Assembly: GCF_016793595.1 (NCBI RefSeq)
Contig: NZ_JAEULY010000019.1
Span: 62,001 to 126,000 of the forward strand
DNA: 64,000 nucleotides
Source: Phreatobacter sp.
GTDB lineage: Bacteria; Pseudomonadota; Alphaproteobacteria; Rhizobiales; Phreatobacteraceae
Direction: 5' to 3'
Position numbers and translations under genes: made by a program. The notes beneath the pieces are model-generated. The model did no database searches. It was not told the DNA's origin and was given only the letters and a program-made list of their open reading frames with translations. This document shows positions 8,901 through 17,125 of the stretch, in pieces; position 1 is the stretch's first letter, and each line of letters opens with the position of its first letter.

Positions 8901-10820
8901 CGCGGCTTCCAGCTTCTCGTCGAGCGCCTCGAGGTCGATCACCTCACCGCCGGGACGGGCCAGCGACATGTCGTGCAGCCAGACGGTGGTCATGCCCGCG
9001 CCGGACGGCGTCACCTCGTAGGTGCGCTCGTCGACGACCGCGAAGCCCATGGCTTCGAGGATCGGCACCCGCTCCGACAGCGGGATCGGACGGCCGCGCG
9101 CGAAGACCTTGAGGCCGGCTTCCTTCCGGTCGGCCTGGCTTGGCCGGTAGAAGTCGATGGCGATGCGCCGCTCCTCGCTCAGTCCCTCGAGGATGCGGAT
9201 ATCGACGATGGCGTCTTCCGGCGTCACCGCCTCGCGATAGGCCGCCGAGAAGGCGTCGCGATAGCGGCTCGCCAGGAGGCCCGCTCGTGCTGGGTCGTGG
9301 ATCAGCCCGATCGCCTCGCCGAGGCCGTCGCTCCAGGTTCTGACGATGCGCGAGACCGCCGTTTCCAGCTCGCTCTGGTCGATGCGCGGCGTTTCGCCGT
9401 CGCTGCGCCCGATGATGAAATGCACGCGGGTCAGCGGGCCGTCCGGGAAGAACGGATAGAAGGCCGAGACGCGGCCGCCATAGACCGAGGCGAGATAGCT
9501 GCCGACGGCCAGCCTGACCGTGGTGTCGAACCGGTCGCGCGGCACGTAAACCATTACGGACACGAAACGGTGGAAGCGGTCTATGCGCGCGAGCACGCGC
9601 ACGCGCGGACGGTCGTCCAGCTGCATCACCGCCATGGCGTGATTGAACAGCGTGTCGTCGTCTATCTGGAACAGCTCGTCGCGCGGATAGCTCTCCAGCA
9701 CATTGACCAGAGCCTTGCCGGAATGTCCGTCCGGATCGAAACCGGCGCGGCCGAGCACCCGATCCACCTTGCGGCGGAGATAGGGAATGGTCCGGGTCGA
9801 GCGCGTATAGGCGGTGGAGGTGAACAGGCCGACGATGCGCACCTCGCCGACCAGCTGCCCGGCCCGGTCGAAGCGCTTCACGCCGACATAGTCCATGTAG
9901 ATGCGCCGGTGAACGCGCGAGCGCACATTCGCCTTGGTGATGATGAGCGGCACCGGCTGCATCAGGAATTCGCGCATTTCCGGCGTCATCGTCACCAGCT
10001 CGGTGCCGCGCCGGAGGATGCGCACGCCTTCATTGCGCAGGATGCCGAGGCCGGAAGTGAACTCCGGCTCCATCTGCCCCTCGGCAACGCCGCCGACATA
10101 GGAATAGTCGCGCACGCCGAGGAAGGTGAAATTGTTGCCGGCCAGCCATTCGAGAAACTGGATGCCTTCCGCCATCTCGGTGACAGGCAGGACCGGGTTC
10201 GACTTCAGGTCCTCGATGATCGTCTGCACGCGGGTGATCATCGGCTTCCAGTCGGCGACGCACTGGCGCACGTCGGCCAGCGTCGCTTCGAGTTCGGCGA
10301 CGATGGCGGCGCGCCGGTCGGCATCGGCGATACGGTCGATGTGGATGTGGATCAGGCTTTCCCGCGCGATCACACCATCGCCGCCGTCGAGCCCGCGATA
10401 GGCGGCGAGCGTGCCATCGGGCTCACGCTCGACGCTCAGGATCGGGTGGGCGACGAGCCGCAGCGGCACCCCGAGTTCGGTGAGAACGCCAAGCACCGAA
10501 TCGACCAGGAACGGCATGTTGTCGTTGACGACCTGGATCACCGTGATGCCGGCCAGTGGCGAGGCGGCCGATGTCGGCTCGGGATCGGTCAGGACGATTG
10601 CGGAGGTGCCGGGAACATGGCGCGAGAAATTCGCGAAAGCCGTCGCGGCGAGGCCTGCAAGATCCCGGGCTTCGTAGCTCACCACATCCTCGGCCGAGGC
10701 GCGCCCGAACAGATCGGCGGCGAAATCCGCCGGTACTCCGCCTTCCGTGCCTCTCAGGATGATGCCGGCCTGTTCGATGATGGCGGCCGCGCCGCGCGCG
10801 TCCTCAGCCCGGTTCGACAT
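5985..10820 (-). CDS. gdhB: NAD-dependent glutamate dehydrogenase, large (about 180 kDa) type
   Basis: Oxidatively deaminates glutamate to 2-oxoglutarate and ammonia with NAD+, feeding amino acid carbon into the TCA cycle. The 1,611-residue product matches the large GDH class. A long N-terminal regulatory part with ACT-like segments precedes the catalytic ELFV fold. Landmarks are GGLRWSDRPQDFRTEVLGL, the substrate loop KGGFVPKRLP (near 850), TVAGVGDMSGDVFGNGML (near 990) and the NAD region with KVIGEGANLGMTQKGR. The start is the ATG preceded by AAGGAG seven bases away; the frame stays open further upstream but has no better start. It is divergent from the AhpD-like gene and convergent with the YjfB gene. 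The symbol follows Pseudomonas/Caulobacter usage. Confidence 0.94.
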   Translation of the reverse strand: MSNRAEDARGAAAIIEQAGIILRGTEGGVPADFAADLFGRASAEDVVSYEARDLAGLAATAFANFSRHVPGTSAIVLTDPEPTSAASPLAGITVIQVVNDNMPFLVDSVLGVLTELGVPLRLVAHPILSVEREPDGTLAAYRGLDGGDGVIARESLIHIHIDRIADADRRAAIVAELEATLADVRQCVADWKPMITRVQTIIEDLKSNPVLPVTEMAEGIQFLEWLAGNNFTFLGVRDYSYVGGVAEGQMEPEFTSGLGILRNEGVRILRRGTELVTMTPEMREFLMQPVPLIITKANVRSRVHRRIYMDYVGVKRFDRAGQLVGEVRIVGLFTSTAYTRSTRTIPYLRRKVDRVLGRAGFDPDGHSGKALVNVLESYPRDELFQIDDDTLFNHAMAVMQLDDRPRVRVLARIDRFHRFVSVMVYVPRDRFDTTVRLAVGSYLASVYGGRVSAFYPFFPDGPLTRVHFIIGRSDGETPRIDQSELETAVSRIVRTWSDGLGEAIGLIHDPARAGLLASRYRDAFSAAYREAVTPEDAIVDIRILEGLSEERRIAIDFYRPSQADRKEAGLKVFARGRPIPLSERVPILEAMGFAVVDERTYEVTPSGAGMTTVWLHDMSLARPGGEVIDLEALDEKLEAALMAVMRGDAESDGFNALTLEAGLAWRDVAVIRTLARMLRQIRVPFSQDYLWGTLRKHAPITKGVVLMFHLRFDPRLGLSVAERNQKQTELVARLEEGLAQVSSLDEDRMLRSFINLIQSAVRTNFYQLGKDGKLRPTIAIKFESKKIDRLPAPKPLYEIFVYSPRVEGVHLRFGKVARGGLRWSDRPQDFRTEVLGLVKAQQVKNAVIVPVGAKGGFVPKRLPPASQRDAWMAEGTESYRIFVRSLLQITDNIVGQDIVPPADTVRHDGDDPYLVVAADKGTATFSDTANQLSIEQGHWLGDAFASGGSQGYDHKKMGITARGAWEAVKRHFRETGADIGVTQFTVAGVGDMSGDVFGNGMLLEKTIRLVAAFDHRDIFLDPDPDPGAAWAERKRLFELPRSSWADYDKSLISAGGGVFSRSAKSVPLTPAVRAILDLDKAEATPQEVMSAILRAEVDLLWFGGIGTYIRATTETDDQVGDRANDAIRITGMDVRAKVIGEGANLGMTQKGRIEAGRRGVRLNTDAIDNSAGVNTSDVEVNIKVALAIPEKDGRLSEEARNALLAEMTDEVGRLVLRNNYLQTLALSLSQRRGLEDLGFQQRLMHGLEAEGKLDRPVEFLPDDAEIAERRRRGDPLTRPEIAVLLAYAKIDLYDDLLASPVPDDPYLARELVRYFPRPVQERFPDAIENHRLRREIIATGLANSMINRGGPAFVARLVDQTGADVATIASAFAAVRDAYGMTALNTELDSLDNRVAGPLQLDLYAAIQDLLIDRVVWFIRNVDLTRGLAEVIAHHRAGIEAVAASLDTALPPDAAAARVARTAELHAAGVPDPLAGVLASLNHLAAAPDIVAVADETGRPVSDVAATAFAASAVFRLDQVKNAARGIVVTDYFDRLALDRALDSIAVAERRIAADMMNGTAAGEPAVAAWMAVNGARAERIRTAVAEIANSGLTVSKATVAASLLGDLVRG

Positions 10821-11008
10821 GCAGAGCTCCTTGGCGGCGCCTTGTCGTTCTTGTTCGCACCACGAATCCAGCATGGCCTCGGGGCCCCTCGGTCGTAAAG
10901 TCAATTTCGACCCTGCCGGCCCCGTGCTACGAGGCTGCGACGCGTTCGTGACGAAGCGATGAGGCCCGTTCGGCGCGATCCAATCGATTGACAGGCGAGA
11001 GGAAGCCC

Positions 11009-11695
11009 ATGAGCCGCGCTGCCGCAAAAGCTGTGAAGACCGCCCCGGCCAAGCCGGCAAAGGCCGCGCCTGCCAAGGTCGCGTCTGCAAAGACTGCCTC
11101 GCCGAAGCCGGCGTCACCGCGCAAACCGGCCAAGGCCGAGCCGATCATCGCTCTCGACCTGCCGGCGGCCCCGCTCGATGCCGAGATCGAGGCCTATTTC
11201 CAGAAATGCCGCGACAAGATCGGCTATGTGCCGAACGTGCTGCTCGCCTACACCCATGATCTCGCCAAGCTCAAGGCCTTCGCGGCCATGTACAACGACC
11301 TGATGCTGGCGCCGTCGGGCCTGTCGAAGCTGGAGCGCGAGATGATCGCGGTCGCCGTCTCCTCGGTGAACCGCTGCTACTACTGTCTCACCGCTCACGG
11401 CGCCACGATCCGCCAGCTCTCCGGCGATCCCGAGCTTGGCGAGATGATCGTCATGAATTACCGGGCCGCGCAGCTCGACGCCCGTCAGCGCGCCATGCTG
11501 GATTTCGCGGTGAAGCTGACCGAGACACCGTGGTCCGTCGAGGACGGTGACCGCGACGCGCTCCGCAAGGTCGGCTTCTCCGAGCGCGACATCTGGGACA
11601 TTTCGGCGACGGCCGCCTTCTACAACATGTCCAACCGCATGGCGACGGCGACGGACATGCGGCCGAACCACGAATATCACGCCTCCGCGCGCTGA
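11009..11695 (+). CDS. Peroxidase-related AhpD-like (carboxymuconolactone decarboxylase) enzyme with K/A/P-rich N-terminal tail
   Basis: A 228-residue protein in two parts. Residues 1-45 are almost wholly Ala, Lys, Pro and Ser in AAPAK/PAKAAPAK-like units, resembling histone H1-like bacterial tails. Residues 46-228 form a carboxymuconolactone decarboxylase/AhpD-like domain with the redox motif C123-YY-C126 and His130 (NRCYYCLTAHG) and the downstream PWSVEDGDRDALRKVGFS segment of the 'peroxidase-related enzyme' family. Such enzymes use the CxxC in peroxide or alkylhydroperoxide reduction. GAGGAAG precedes the ATG. No later start exists before the conserved domain, so the tail appears genuine. 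The tail's role is unknown; nucleic acid binding or membrane tethering are guesses. Confidence 0.85.
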   Translation: MSRAAAKAVKTAPAKPAKAAPAKVASAKTASPKPASPRKPAKAEPIIALDLPAAPLDAEIEAYFQKCRDKIGYVPNVLLAYTHDLAKLKAFAAMYNDLMLAPSGLSKLEREMIAVAVSSVNRCYYCLTAHGATIRQLSGDPELGEMIVMNYRAAQLDARQRAMLDFAVKLTETPWSVEDGDRDALRKVGFSERDIWDISATAAFYNMSNRMATATDMRPNHEYHASAR

Positions 11696-11779
11696 ACGCG
11701 CCGGCTGGCACTGGACTGCGCCGATGGCGCGCCTAAATGAGAACTTTCGGACAGGCGCGTCATCGCGGAGGCTGAATCC

Positions 11780-12454
11780 ATGGCCACCAATTCTGTCTAC
11801 CGGACAGCCTCCGATCTTCCGGGGGTGATACCGGTCTTCCCGCTGCCCGGAGCCTTGCTGCTGCCGCGCGGCCAATTGCCGCTCAACATCTTCGAGCCGC
11901 GCTATCTGGCGATGATCGACGATGCCTTCCTCTCGGGGCAGCGGATCATCGGCATGATCCAGCCGCTCCCCGGTCAGGAGGATGCGAAACGCCCGGCCCT
12001 GTCGGAAATCGGCTGCGCCGGCCGCATCACCCAGCTCGCCGAGACCGGCGACGGGCGCTACATGCTGAGCCTGACCGGCATTGCGCGGTTCCGCGTTGTC
12101 GAGGAAGTCACCGCGGCCACCGCCTATCGCCAGTGCAAGGTCGATTTCGCGCCCTACGAGACCGATTTCGAAGCGCGCGCGGGGGAGGAGGCGGTCGATC
12201 GCGACGGGCTGCTCAAGACGCTGCGCGAGTTCCTCGACACCAATGACATGGAGGCCGACTGGGACGGCATCCGGCGCGCCCCGACCGAGGTTCTGGTCAA
12301 TGCGCTCTGCATGATGTCGCCCTGGGGCGTCAAGGAGAAGCAGGCCCTGCTGGAAGCCCCCGACCTGCGCACGCGCGCGGCCCTGCTCGTGGCAGTGGCC
12401 GAAGTCGCGCTCGCCAGGGACAAGCCCTCCGAGGTCAAGCCGCCGCTCAACTGA
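11780..12454 (+). CDS. LON substrate-binding domain protein (ATP-dependent protease La-like, no ATPase)
   Basis: A 224-residue protein made only of the LON N-terminal substrate-recognition domain. It starts with the typical [20 protein letters not shown] and [14 protein letters not shown] blocks (about 16-50) and has the [17 protein letters not shown] strand, but no AAA+ or protease domain. Such stand-alone LON proteins are common in Alphaproteobacteria; their substrate is not established. It lies 85 bp after the AhpD-like gene and 65 bp before the Trm112-like gene on the same strand. In related genomes the LON and Trm112 genes are often neighbours, which suggests a small operon. Confidence 0.88.
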   Translation: MATNSVYRTASDLPGVIPVFPLPGALLLPRGQLPLNIFEPRYLAMIDDAFLSGQRIIGMIQPLPGQEDAKRPALSEIGCAGRITQLAETGDGRYMLSLTGIARFRVVEEVTAATAYRQCKVDFAPYETDFEARAGEEAVDRDGLLKTLREFLDTNDMEADWDGIRRAPTEVLVNALCMMSPWGVKEKQALLEAPDLRTRAALLVAVAEVALARDKPSEVKPPLN

Positions 12455-12519
12455 CGAGGTGGCACGGCCGCCGGGCCTGCGCTAAGGATGAGCCGACCGG
12501 CAACAGCGATTGCGAGATC

Positions 12520-12762
12520 ATGGCCGAACCGACCGAGACCGGCACCAGTGCCTCAGACCCGAAGACCACGGTACCCGTCACCCGGCCCGGGACGGTAGAT
12601 CCGCGGCTACTGGACATTCTCGTCTGTCCGGTGACCAAGGCGCCGCTCGAATACGACGCGGCGGCCGGAGAGTTGATCTCGCGCGCGGCGAAGCTGGTCT
12701 ATCCGATCCGCGAGGGCATCCCGATCATGCTGCCGGAAGAAGCGCGCCCGCTCGGCGGTTGA
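12520..12762 (+). CDS. Trm112-family protein (YcaR-like)
   Basis: An 80-residue protein with [18 protein letters not shown] (about 25-42) followed by [20 protein letters not shown], the signature of the bacterial Trm112/YcaR family. Eukaryotic Trm112 activates several methyltransferases. Bacterial versions usually lack the full zinc site, as here, where only one cysteine is seen. The N-terminal 20 residues are a variable Thr/Pro-rich extension. It ends 5 bp before the convergent sigma factor gene. Its methyltransferase partner in this organism is not evident from context. Confidence 0.85.
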   Translation: MAEPTETGTSASDPKTTVPVTRPGTVDPRLLDILVCPVTKAPLEYDAAAGELISRAAKLVYPIREGIPIMLPEEARPLGG

Positions 12763-12767
12763 AGTGC

Positions 12768-13643
12768 TCAGATCAGCGCGGCGACATCGATCGCCTGTCG
12801 TTCGGTCAGTTCCTTGCGCAGCTTCTCCAGTGCCCGGCTCTCGATCTGCCGGACGCGCTCCTTCGATATGCCAAGCTCGGCACCGAGGCATTCAAGCGTA
12901 GCGGCCTCGTCGCTCATGCGCCGCGCCGCCAGGATGCTGCGCTCGCGCGGGGAAAGCACCTGCATGGCCTCGTTGAGCCAGCGCGCCCGCCGGTCGCCGT
13001 CGATCGCGTCCTGAACGACGTCGTCCGGACGTGGCGCGGCATCGATCAGCTGGCTCATGCGCTCGGCTGCGCCGCCCTCCTCTCCCTCGAAGGCCGGCGC
13101 GTTCAGCGACACGTCCGCGCCCGAGATCCGCGCGTCCATGACCGCAACGTCGGCCACGGCCACGCCCACGGTCTGGGCGATGTGCTGGTGGATGGCCGCC
13201 GCGCCGACGCCGGACCCCAGCGTCTGGGACAGCTGGGCGCGCAACCGCCGGAGATTGAAGAACAGCGCCTTCTGCGCCGACGACGTACCGCCGCGCACGA
13301 TCGACCAGTTGCGCAGGATGTAGTCTTGGATCGACGCCCGGATCCACCAGGTCGCATAGGTCGAGAAGCGAACCTCGCGTTCCGGCTCGAAGCGCGATGC
13401 GGCCTCCAGAAGGCCGACATGGCCCTCCTGGATCAGATCGGCCATTGGCAGGCCGTAATGGCGGAATCGTGCGGCGATGGCGATGACGAGGCGCATATGC
13501 GCCTGGGCGAGACGGTGGAGCGCAACCTCGTCGTCACGGCTCTTCCACCGCACGGCGAGTTCCATCTCTTCCTCGCGGCCGAGAAAAGGAGCATTCATCG
13601 CAGCCTTCATCAGACCGCGCCGCGAACCGGAATCCTCAGACAT
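12768..13643 (-). CDS. rpoH: RNA polymerase sigma-32 (heat shock) factor
   Basis: A 291-residue group 3 sigma factor. Region 2 shows AHMRLVIAIAARFRHYGLPMADLIQEG and the -10 recognition segment VRFSTYATWWIRASIQDYIL. The RpoH box QKALFFNLRR is present, which marks sigma-32 and contacts core polymerase. Region 4 ends LGISKERVRQIESRALEKLRKEL, the helix-turn-helix that binds the -35 element. The N-terminus (MSEDSGSRRGLMKAAMNAPFL) differs from the classical RpoH start, suggesting the second alphaproteobacterial paralog (RpoH2, oxidative stress) rather than the main heat shock factor; that is inference. GGGAGAG sits ahead of the ATG. The carD gene lies upstream, separated by a strong terminator. Confidence 0.88.
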   Translation of the reverse strand: MSEDSGSRRGLMKAAMNAPFLGREEEMELAVRWKSRDDEVALHRLAQAHMRLVIAIAARFRHYGLPMADLIQEGHVGLLEAASRFEPEREVRFSTYATWWIRASIQDYILRNWSIVRGGTSSAQKALFFNLRRLRAQLSQTLGSGVGAAAIHQHIAQTVGVAVADVAVMDARISGADVSLNAPAFEGEEGGAAERMSQLIDAAPRPDDVVQDAIDGDRRARWLNEAMQVLSPRERSILAARRMSDEAATLECLGAELGISKERVRQIESRALEKLRKELTERQAIDVAALI

Positions 13644-13848
13644 GACGCTCTCCCTCGCGCCGTCCGCGGCAGGTTGCCCCTGCTCTGATGGATTTGAACC
13701 GGATTCGTAGGGGTGCGGACGCCAATGCGCCAGCGTCCGGGCGGATCGCAGCGAAAATTGCGACCTTCTGCCGCACAAATGCGGCTCGGCCCGTCAACTT
13801 TGACTGGTGAGCGGTCCTGTCACAGCAAGCCTTCCCAATCGAGGCTCC

Positions 13849-13881
13849 CAAAAGCAGAGAGCCCGGCGCTGCCGCCGGGCT
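13849..13881 (-). terminator. Rho-independent terminator of carD
   Basis: Read on the minus strand, AGCCCGGCG (13873-13881) pairs perfectly with CGCCGGGCT (13860-13868) around a GCAG loop, followed by CTCTGC and a TTTT run. It lies 27 bp after the carD stop and separates carD from rpoH. Confidence 0.65.
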
Positions 13882-13908
13882 CCCGCAATCTCGGTATCGT
13901 TGCGCCGA

Positions 13909-14490
13909 TCAGGCTGCTTCGACTTCCGTTTCGTCGCTCTCGTCGATTTCCTCGGCCTTGGCGGGACCACGGCGCGGCCCCTTGGCCAGCTGCGCCTCGA
14001 TCAGCTTCACGGCCTCGGCCTCGATGACGCGCTCGACAGCGGCAAGCTCGCGCGCCATGCGGTCGAGAGCCTGTTCGTAGAGCTGGCGCTCCGAATAGGA
14101 CTGCTCAGGCTGTGCCTCGGAGCGGAACAGGTCGCGCACGACCTCGGAAATGGCGATCAGGTCGCCGGAATTGATCTTCGCTTCGTATTCCTGCGCCCGG
14201 CGCGACCACATGGTCCGCTTGATCCGCGCACGGCCCTTCAGCACTTCCATGGCCTTGGCCATCACATCGGGCTCGGCGAGCTTGCGCATGCCGACCTGGG
14301 CGATCTTCGCGGTCGGCACCCGAAGCGTCATCTTGTCCTTTTCGAAGGTGATGACGAACAGCTCGAGCTTGAACCCTGCAATGTCCTGCTCCTCGATCGA
14401 GACGATCTGCCCGACCCCGTGGGACGGATAGACGATGTACTCGTTCGTCTTGAAGCCCTGACGGGTCTGCGCGTTCTTCTTAGCGGTCAT
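13909..14490 (-). CDS. carD: CarD-family transcriptional regulator
   Basis: CarD binds the RNA polymerase beta subunit through its N-terminal RID/Tudor-like domain and stabilises open promoter complexes. The 193-residue product has the RID domain (FKTNEYIVYPSHGVGQIVSI, then KLELFVITFEKDKMTLRVP) and the C-terminal helical domain with RARIKRTMWSRRAQEYEAKI and SGDLIAISEVVRDLF, including the Trp that wedges into the -10 upstream fork. The tail ends acidic (EEIDESDETEVEAA). AAGG lies ahead of the ATG. FdxA is upstream on the same strand, as is usual in Hyphomicrobiales, but with its own terminator between. Confidence 0.94.
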   Translation of the reverse strand: MTAKKNAQTRQGFKTNEYIVYPSHGVGQIVSIEEQDIAGFKLELFVITFEKDKMTLRVPTAKIAQVGMRKLAEPDVMAKAMEVLKGRARIKRTMWSRRAQEYEAKINSGDLIAISEVVRDLFRSEAQPEQSYSERQLYEQALDRMARELAAVERVIEAEAVKLIEAQLAKGPRRGPAKAEEIDESDETEVEAA

Positions 14491-14901
14491 ACTGCGCCTT
14501 ACTCCTCGCCGGCCGGATCGCGGCCGCTGGTGACGCCGGGCGTGAGGCGGAACGCCAAGGCCCGGTCCATGACGCCTGGCAAGCCGGGCTCATGGTGGTT
14601 CGCGCGAAAGGGACCATGCGGTGTCCGGCAGGCCGGACCCCATCCCTGACGTCAGCCCATGAAAAAACGACCTCGGCCGGCGCAACAGGCACCGTCTCGG
14701 GCCCCATCACGACGTTTCATCGGAATTTTTCCGAAAAAAGACGCTCCGCAATGGGGAGCGTACCGATGGGACCGCTGTTTTGATCGACTGTGGCGCGACC
14801 ATACCACAAATTTCGCCGAAATCAAAGGCTTAAGCGCCGAAGCCCGGCCGCACGGCGGGAACTGGCCGTTTTCGCGGGGGTGCCGCGGACGCTTTCGTGC
14901 C
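14491..14901. other. Gene-free spacer between fdxA and carD (411 bp)
   Basis: The spacer holds the terminator of fdxA at 14733-14761 and must hold the carD promoter. A perfect 10-bp palindrome CTGACGTCAG lies at 14646-14655. I found no convincing -35/-10 pair. A short open frame from 14659 beginning MKKRPRPAQQ runs across the terminator hairpin and is not supported as a gene. Confidence 0.6.
14733..14761 (-). terminator. Rho-independent terminator of fdxA
   Basis: On the minus strand ACGCTCC (14755-14761) pairs with GGAGCGT (14741-14747) around a 7-base loop and is followed at once by CTTTTTT. This is the best-formed minus-strand terminator in the window. It lies about 140 bp after the fdxA stop. 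Confidence 0.75.
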
Positions 14902-15237
14902 TCAGTCGCCCGCACCCGGATTGGGCGAGAGAAGCGGCTCCTTGTCCGGCTTTCCGTCCCACTCCTTGGCGTCGGGAGGTGAATCCTTCTTCTGCGTGAT
15001 GTTCGGCCATTTGGCGGCGAAATCCGCATTGATCCCGAGCCACTTCTCGAGGCCGGACTCGGTATCCGGCTTGATCGCCTCGGCCGGGCATTCCGGTTCG
15101 CAGACGCCGCAGTCGATGCATTCGTCCGGATGGATCACCAGAAAATTCTCGCCCTCGTAGAAGCAGTCGACCGGACAGACTTCCACGCAGTCCATGTACT
15201 TGCACTTGATGCAATTCTCGGTGACCACATAGGTCAT
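14902..15237 (-). CDS. fdxA: Seven-iron ferredoxin FdxA
   Basis: A 111-residue cytosolic ferredoxin carrying one 3Fe-4S and one 4Fe-4S cluster. The cysteines are C9, C12, C17, C21 and C25 in the first half, with C40, C43, C46 and C50 in [16 protein letters not shown]. The spacing C9-x7-C17-x3-CP is that of FdxA, not of a 2x4Fe ferredoxin. The C-terminus ([19 protein letters not shown] plus a charged tail) is typical of the family. It is divergent from the TRIC-like gene. Redox partners are not indicated by neighbours. Confidence 0.95.
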   Translation of the reverse strand: MTYVVTENCIKCKYMDCVEVCPVDCFYEGENFLVIHPDECIDCGVCEPECPAEAIKPDTESGLEKWLGINADFAAKWPNITQKKDSPPDAKEWDGKPDKEPLLSPNPGAGD

Positions 15238-15410
15238 GGACGTCTCCGGCCGGGGCTGGGCGATCTTGCGGATTACCAGATGAGGTCGTTCGTACGCAAG
15301 CGATCTGGCAGTGCAACATGGATAGCACCGTTGAGCCGACGGGCCACGAGCCTGTAGGAGGAGGCCGTGTCCGGCCGGAACGTGGCGGGCCGAAGGAGGC
15401 GTTGGCCATC

Positions 15411-16037
15411 ATGAGCGTGCTGATCCTTCACGCCCTCTACATCATCGCGATCACAGCCGAGGCCATGACCGCCGCGCTCGCCGCGGGCCGTCGCAGCATG
15501 GACTGGGTGGGCGTCTGCCTGCTCGGCGCCGTCACCGCGCTTGGCGGCGGCTCGATGCGTGACGTGCTGCTCGGCCATTACCCTCTGGTCTGGGTCGCGC
15601 ACCCGGAATACCTGCTGCTCACCGCAGCCGCCGCCCTCGCGACCATCGCCATCGCGCGCTTCATGCAGCGGCTGAAGCGGCTGTTCCTGTTCCTCGACGC
15701 GATCGGACTGGTCGCCTTCACGGTCATCGGCTGCAATGTCGCGATGGAGATGGGCCTGCCGGTGCTGGTCGTGATCGTCGCGGGCATGATCACCGGATGC
15801 CTCGGCGGCGTCCTGCGCGACATCCTCTGCAACGAGATCCCCCTGCTGTTCCGCAGCGAGCTCTATGCCAGTGTCGCGGTGGTGACGGGTGCCCTGTTCG
15901 TCGCGGGCCACAAGCTCGGCCTGCCGCACGACGCAGTGCTCTTCGCCTCCATGGCCATCGGCCTCGCCATGCGCCTTCTCGCCCTGCGCTACAGCTGGAA
16001 CATGCCGAAATTCGTCTACAATGAGGAATGGCACTGA
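15411..16037 (+). CDS. Trimeric intracellular cation channel (TRIC/UPF0126, YadS-like) family protein
   Basis: A 208-residue inner-membrane protein with about seven hydrophobic helices. It has the duplicated UPF0126/TRIC signature: GAVTALGGGSMRDVLLG in the first repeat and GMITGCLGGVLRDILCNEIP in the second. Bacterial TRIC homologues form trimeric potassium-permeable channels; the physiological role is unclear and substrates such as glycine have been proposed for YicG relatives. The ATG lies 11 bases after AGGAGG; a TTG three codons earlier is in frame. The gene stands alone between fdxA (divergent) and htpX. Confidence 0.85.
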   Translation: MSVLILHALYIIAITAEAMTAALAAGRRSMDWVGVCLLGAVTALGGGSMRDVLLGHYPLVWVAHPEYLLLTAAAALATIAIARFMQRLKRLFLFLDAIGLVAFTVIGCNVAMEMGLPVLVVIVAGMITGCLGGVLRDILCNEIPLLFRSELYASVAVVTGALFVAGHKLGLPHDAVLFASMAIGLAMRLLALRYSWNMPKFVYNEEWH

Positions 16038-16071
16038 GCCGCACGGAGCGGGGGTGCGACAGGCGCGCATC

Positions 16072-16100
16072 TTGCCCGGCCTCGGCGCCAACACGATCTA
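16072..16100 (+). promoter_or_regulatory. Candidate promoter for htpX
   Basis: TTGCCC (16072-16077), preceded by C to give CTTG, is followed after 17 bases by GATCTA (16095-16100), 51 bp before the htpX start. CTTG at -35 is typical of sigma-32 promoters in Alphaproteobacteria, and htpX is a heat shock gene in many bacteria, but the -10 match is weak. Confidence 0.35.
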
Positions 16101-16151
16101 GTGGGCCAAATCCGGGGCTCTCGTCCCGCCCAATCCCTCGGGGGTTTCGTC

Positions 16152-17069
16152 ATGAACTACATGAAGACCGCCATCCTGCTGGCCGGCATGACCGCCCTGT
16201 TCATGGGCATCGGCTTCCTGCTCGGCGGCCGCACCGGCATGCTGATCGCGCTGGCGGTCGCGGCCGCGATGAATTTCTGGAGTTATTGGGGTTCCGACAA
16301 GGCCGTGCTCAACATGTACGGCGCGCAGGAGATCGACCAGAATTCCGCGCCCGATCTCTACAACATGACCTGGGAGATGACCCAGCGCGCCGGCATGCCC
16401 ATGCCGCGCCTGTTCATCATCCACGAGGACCAGCCGAACGCCTTTGCGACCGGCCGCAACCCCGAGAACGCCGCGGTCGCGGTGAATACGGGCCTGCTCA
16501 ACGCGCTGACACCGGAGGAAGTTGCGGGCGTCGTCGCTCATGAGCTGGCCCATATCAGGAACCGTGACACGCTCACCATGACCATCACGGCGACGCTGGC
16601 CGGCGCCGTGTCCATGCTGGCGAACTTCGCCGCCTTCTCTGGTGGCAACGGCGAGAATCGCAACGGTTTCGGCATCATCGGCACCATCGCCATGATGATC
16701 CTCGCGCCACTAGCGGCTTCCATCGTGCAGATGGCGATCTCGCGCTCACGCGAATACGAGGCCGACAAGCTCGGTGCCGAGATCTGCGGCAATCCCATGT
16801 GGCTGGCCTCGGCCCTCGCCAAGATCGCCGGCGCCCACAACTACACCCAGAACAACACGGCCGAGCACAATCCGCAGACCGCGCATATGTTCATCATCAA
16901 CCCGCTGTCGGGCGAGCGCATGGACAACCTGTTCTCGACCCATCCCGATACCGGCAATCGCATCGCTGCCCTGCAACAACTCGCCCAGGCATGGGGCACG
17001 GGCGGCTATGTCCAGCAGCAGCCGGCCGCCTGGGGCAGCAACGCTCCGCGTCGCGGTCCCTGGGGCTGA
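16152..17069 (+). CDS. htpX: Membrane zinc protease HtpX
   Basis: HtpX is an M48 metalloprotease of the inner membrane that degrades misfolded membrane proteins. The 305-residue product has two N-terminal helices (about 7-38), the catalytic motif H130-ELA-H134 with the third zinc ligand Glu in [10 protein letters not shown], and two more hydrophobic helices between them (about 142-165 and 175-205). The tail ends in a Gln/Pro/Gly-rich stretch. The ATG of [12 protein letters not shown] was chosen over an upstream in-frame ATG because it begins at the conserved N-terminus. rsmB follows 56 bp downstream, a linkage typical of Hyphomicrobiales. Confidence 0.95.
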   Translation: MNYMKTAILLAGMTALFMGIGFLLGGRTGMLIALAVAAAMNFWSYWGSDKAVLNMYGAQEIDQNSAPDLYNMTWEMTQRAGMPMPRLFIIHEDQPNAFATGRNPENAAVAVNTGLLNALTPEEVAGVVAHELAHIRNRDTLTMTITATLAGAVSMLANFAAFSGGNGENRNGFGIIGTIAMMILAPLAASIVQMAISRSREYEADKLGAEICGNPMWLASALAKIAGAHNYTQNNTAEHNPQTAHMFIINPLSGERMDNLFSTHPDTGNRIAALQQLAQAWGTGGYVQQQPAAWGSNAPRRGPWG

Positions 17070-17125
17070 TCTCCCGCGCGAACCGGCCGCTTGCTGGCGG
17101 ACGGTGCGCGCCCTAAACGGGCTCG

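Noticed and set aside
6372-10898. A 1,508-codon open frame antisense to the glutamate dehydrogenase gene
   Set aside because: It is the shadow of a GC-rich coding strand: composition is Arg/His/Asp/Gly-rich without recognisable domains, while the opposite strand encodes a complete conserved enzyme.
13690-13700. GGTTCAAATCC on the minus strand, resembling a tRNA T-loop
   Set aside because: The flanking bases form only two of the five T-stem pairs and no acceptor or anticodon arms can be built around it.
14659-14982. Short plus-strand frame beginning MKKRPRPAQQ
   Set aside because: It runs through the fdxA terminator and into antisense fdxA; no ribosome site or family similarity.
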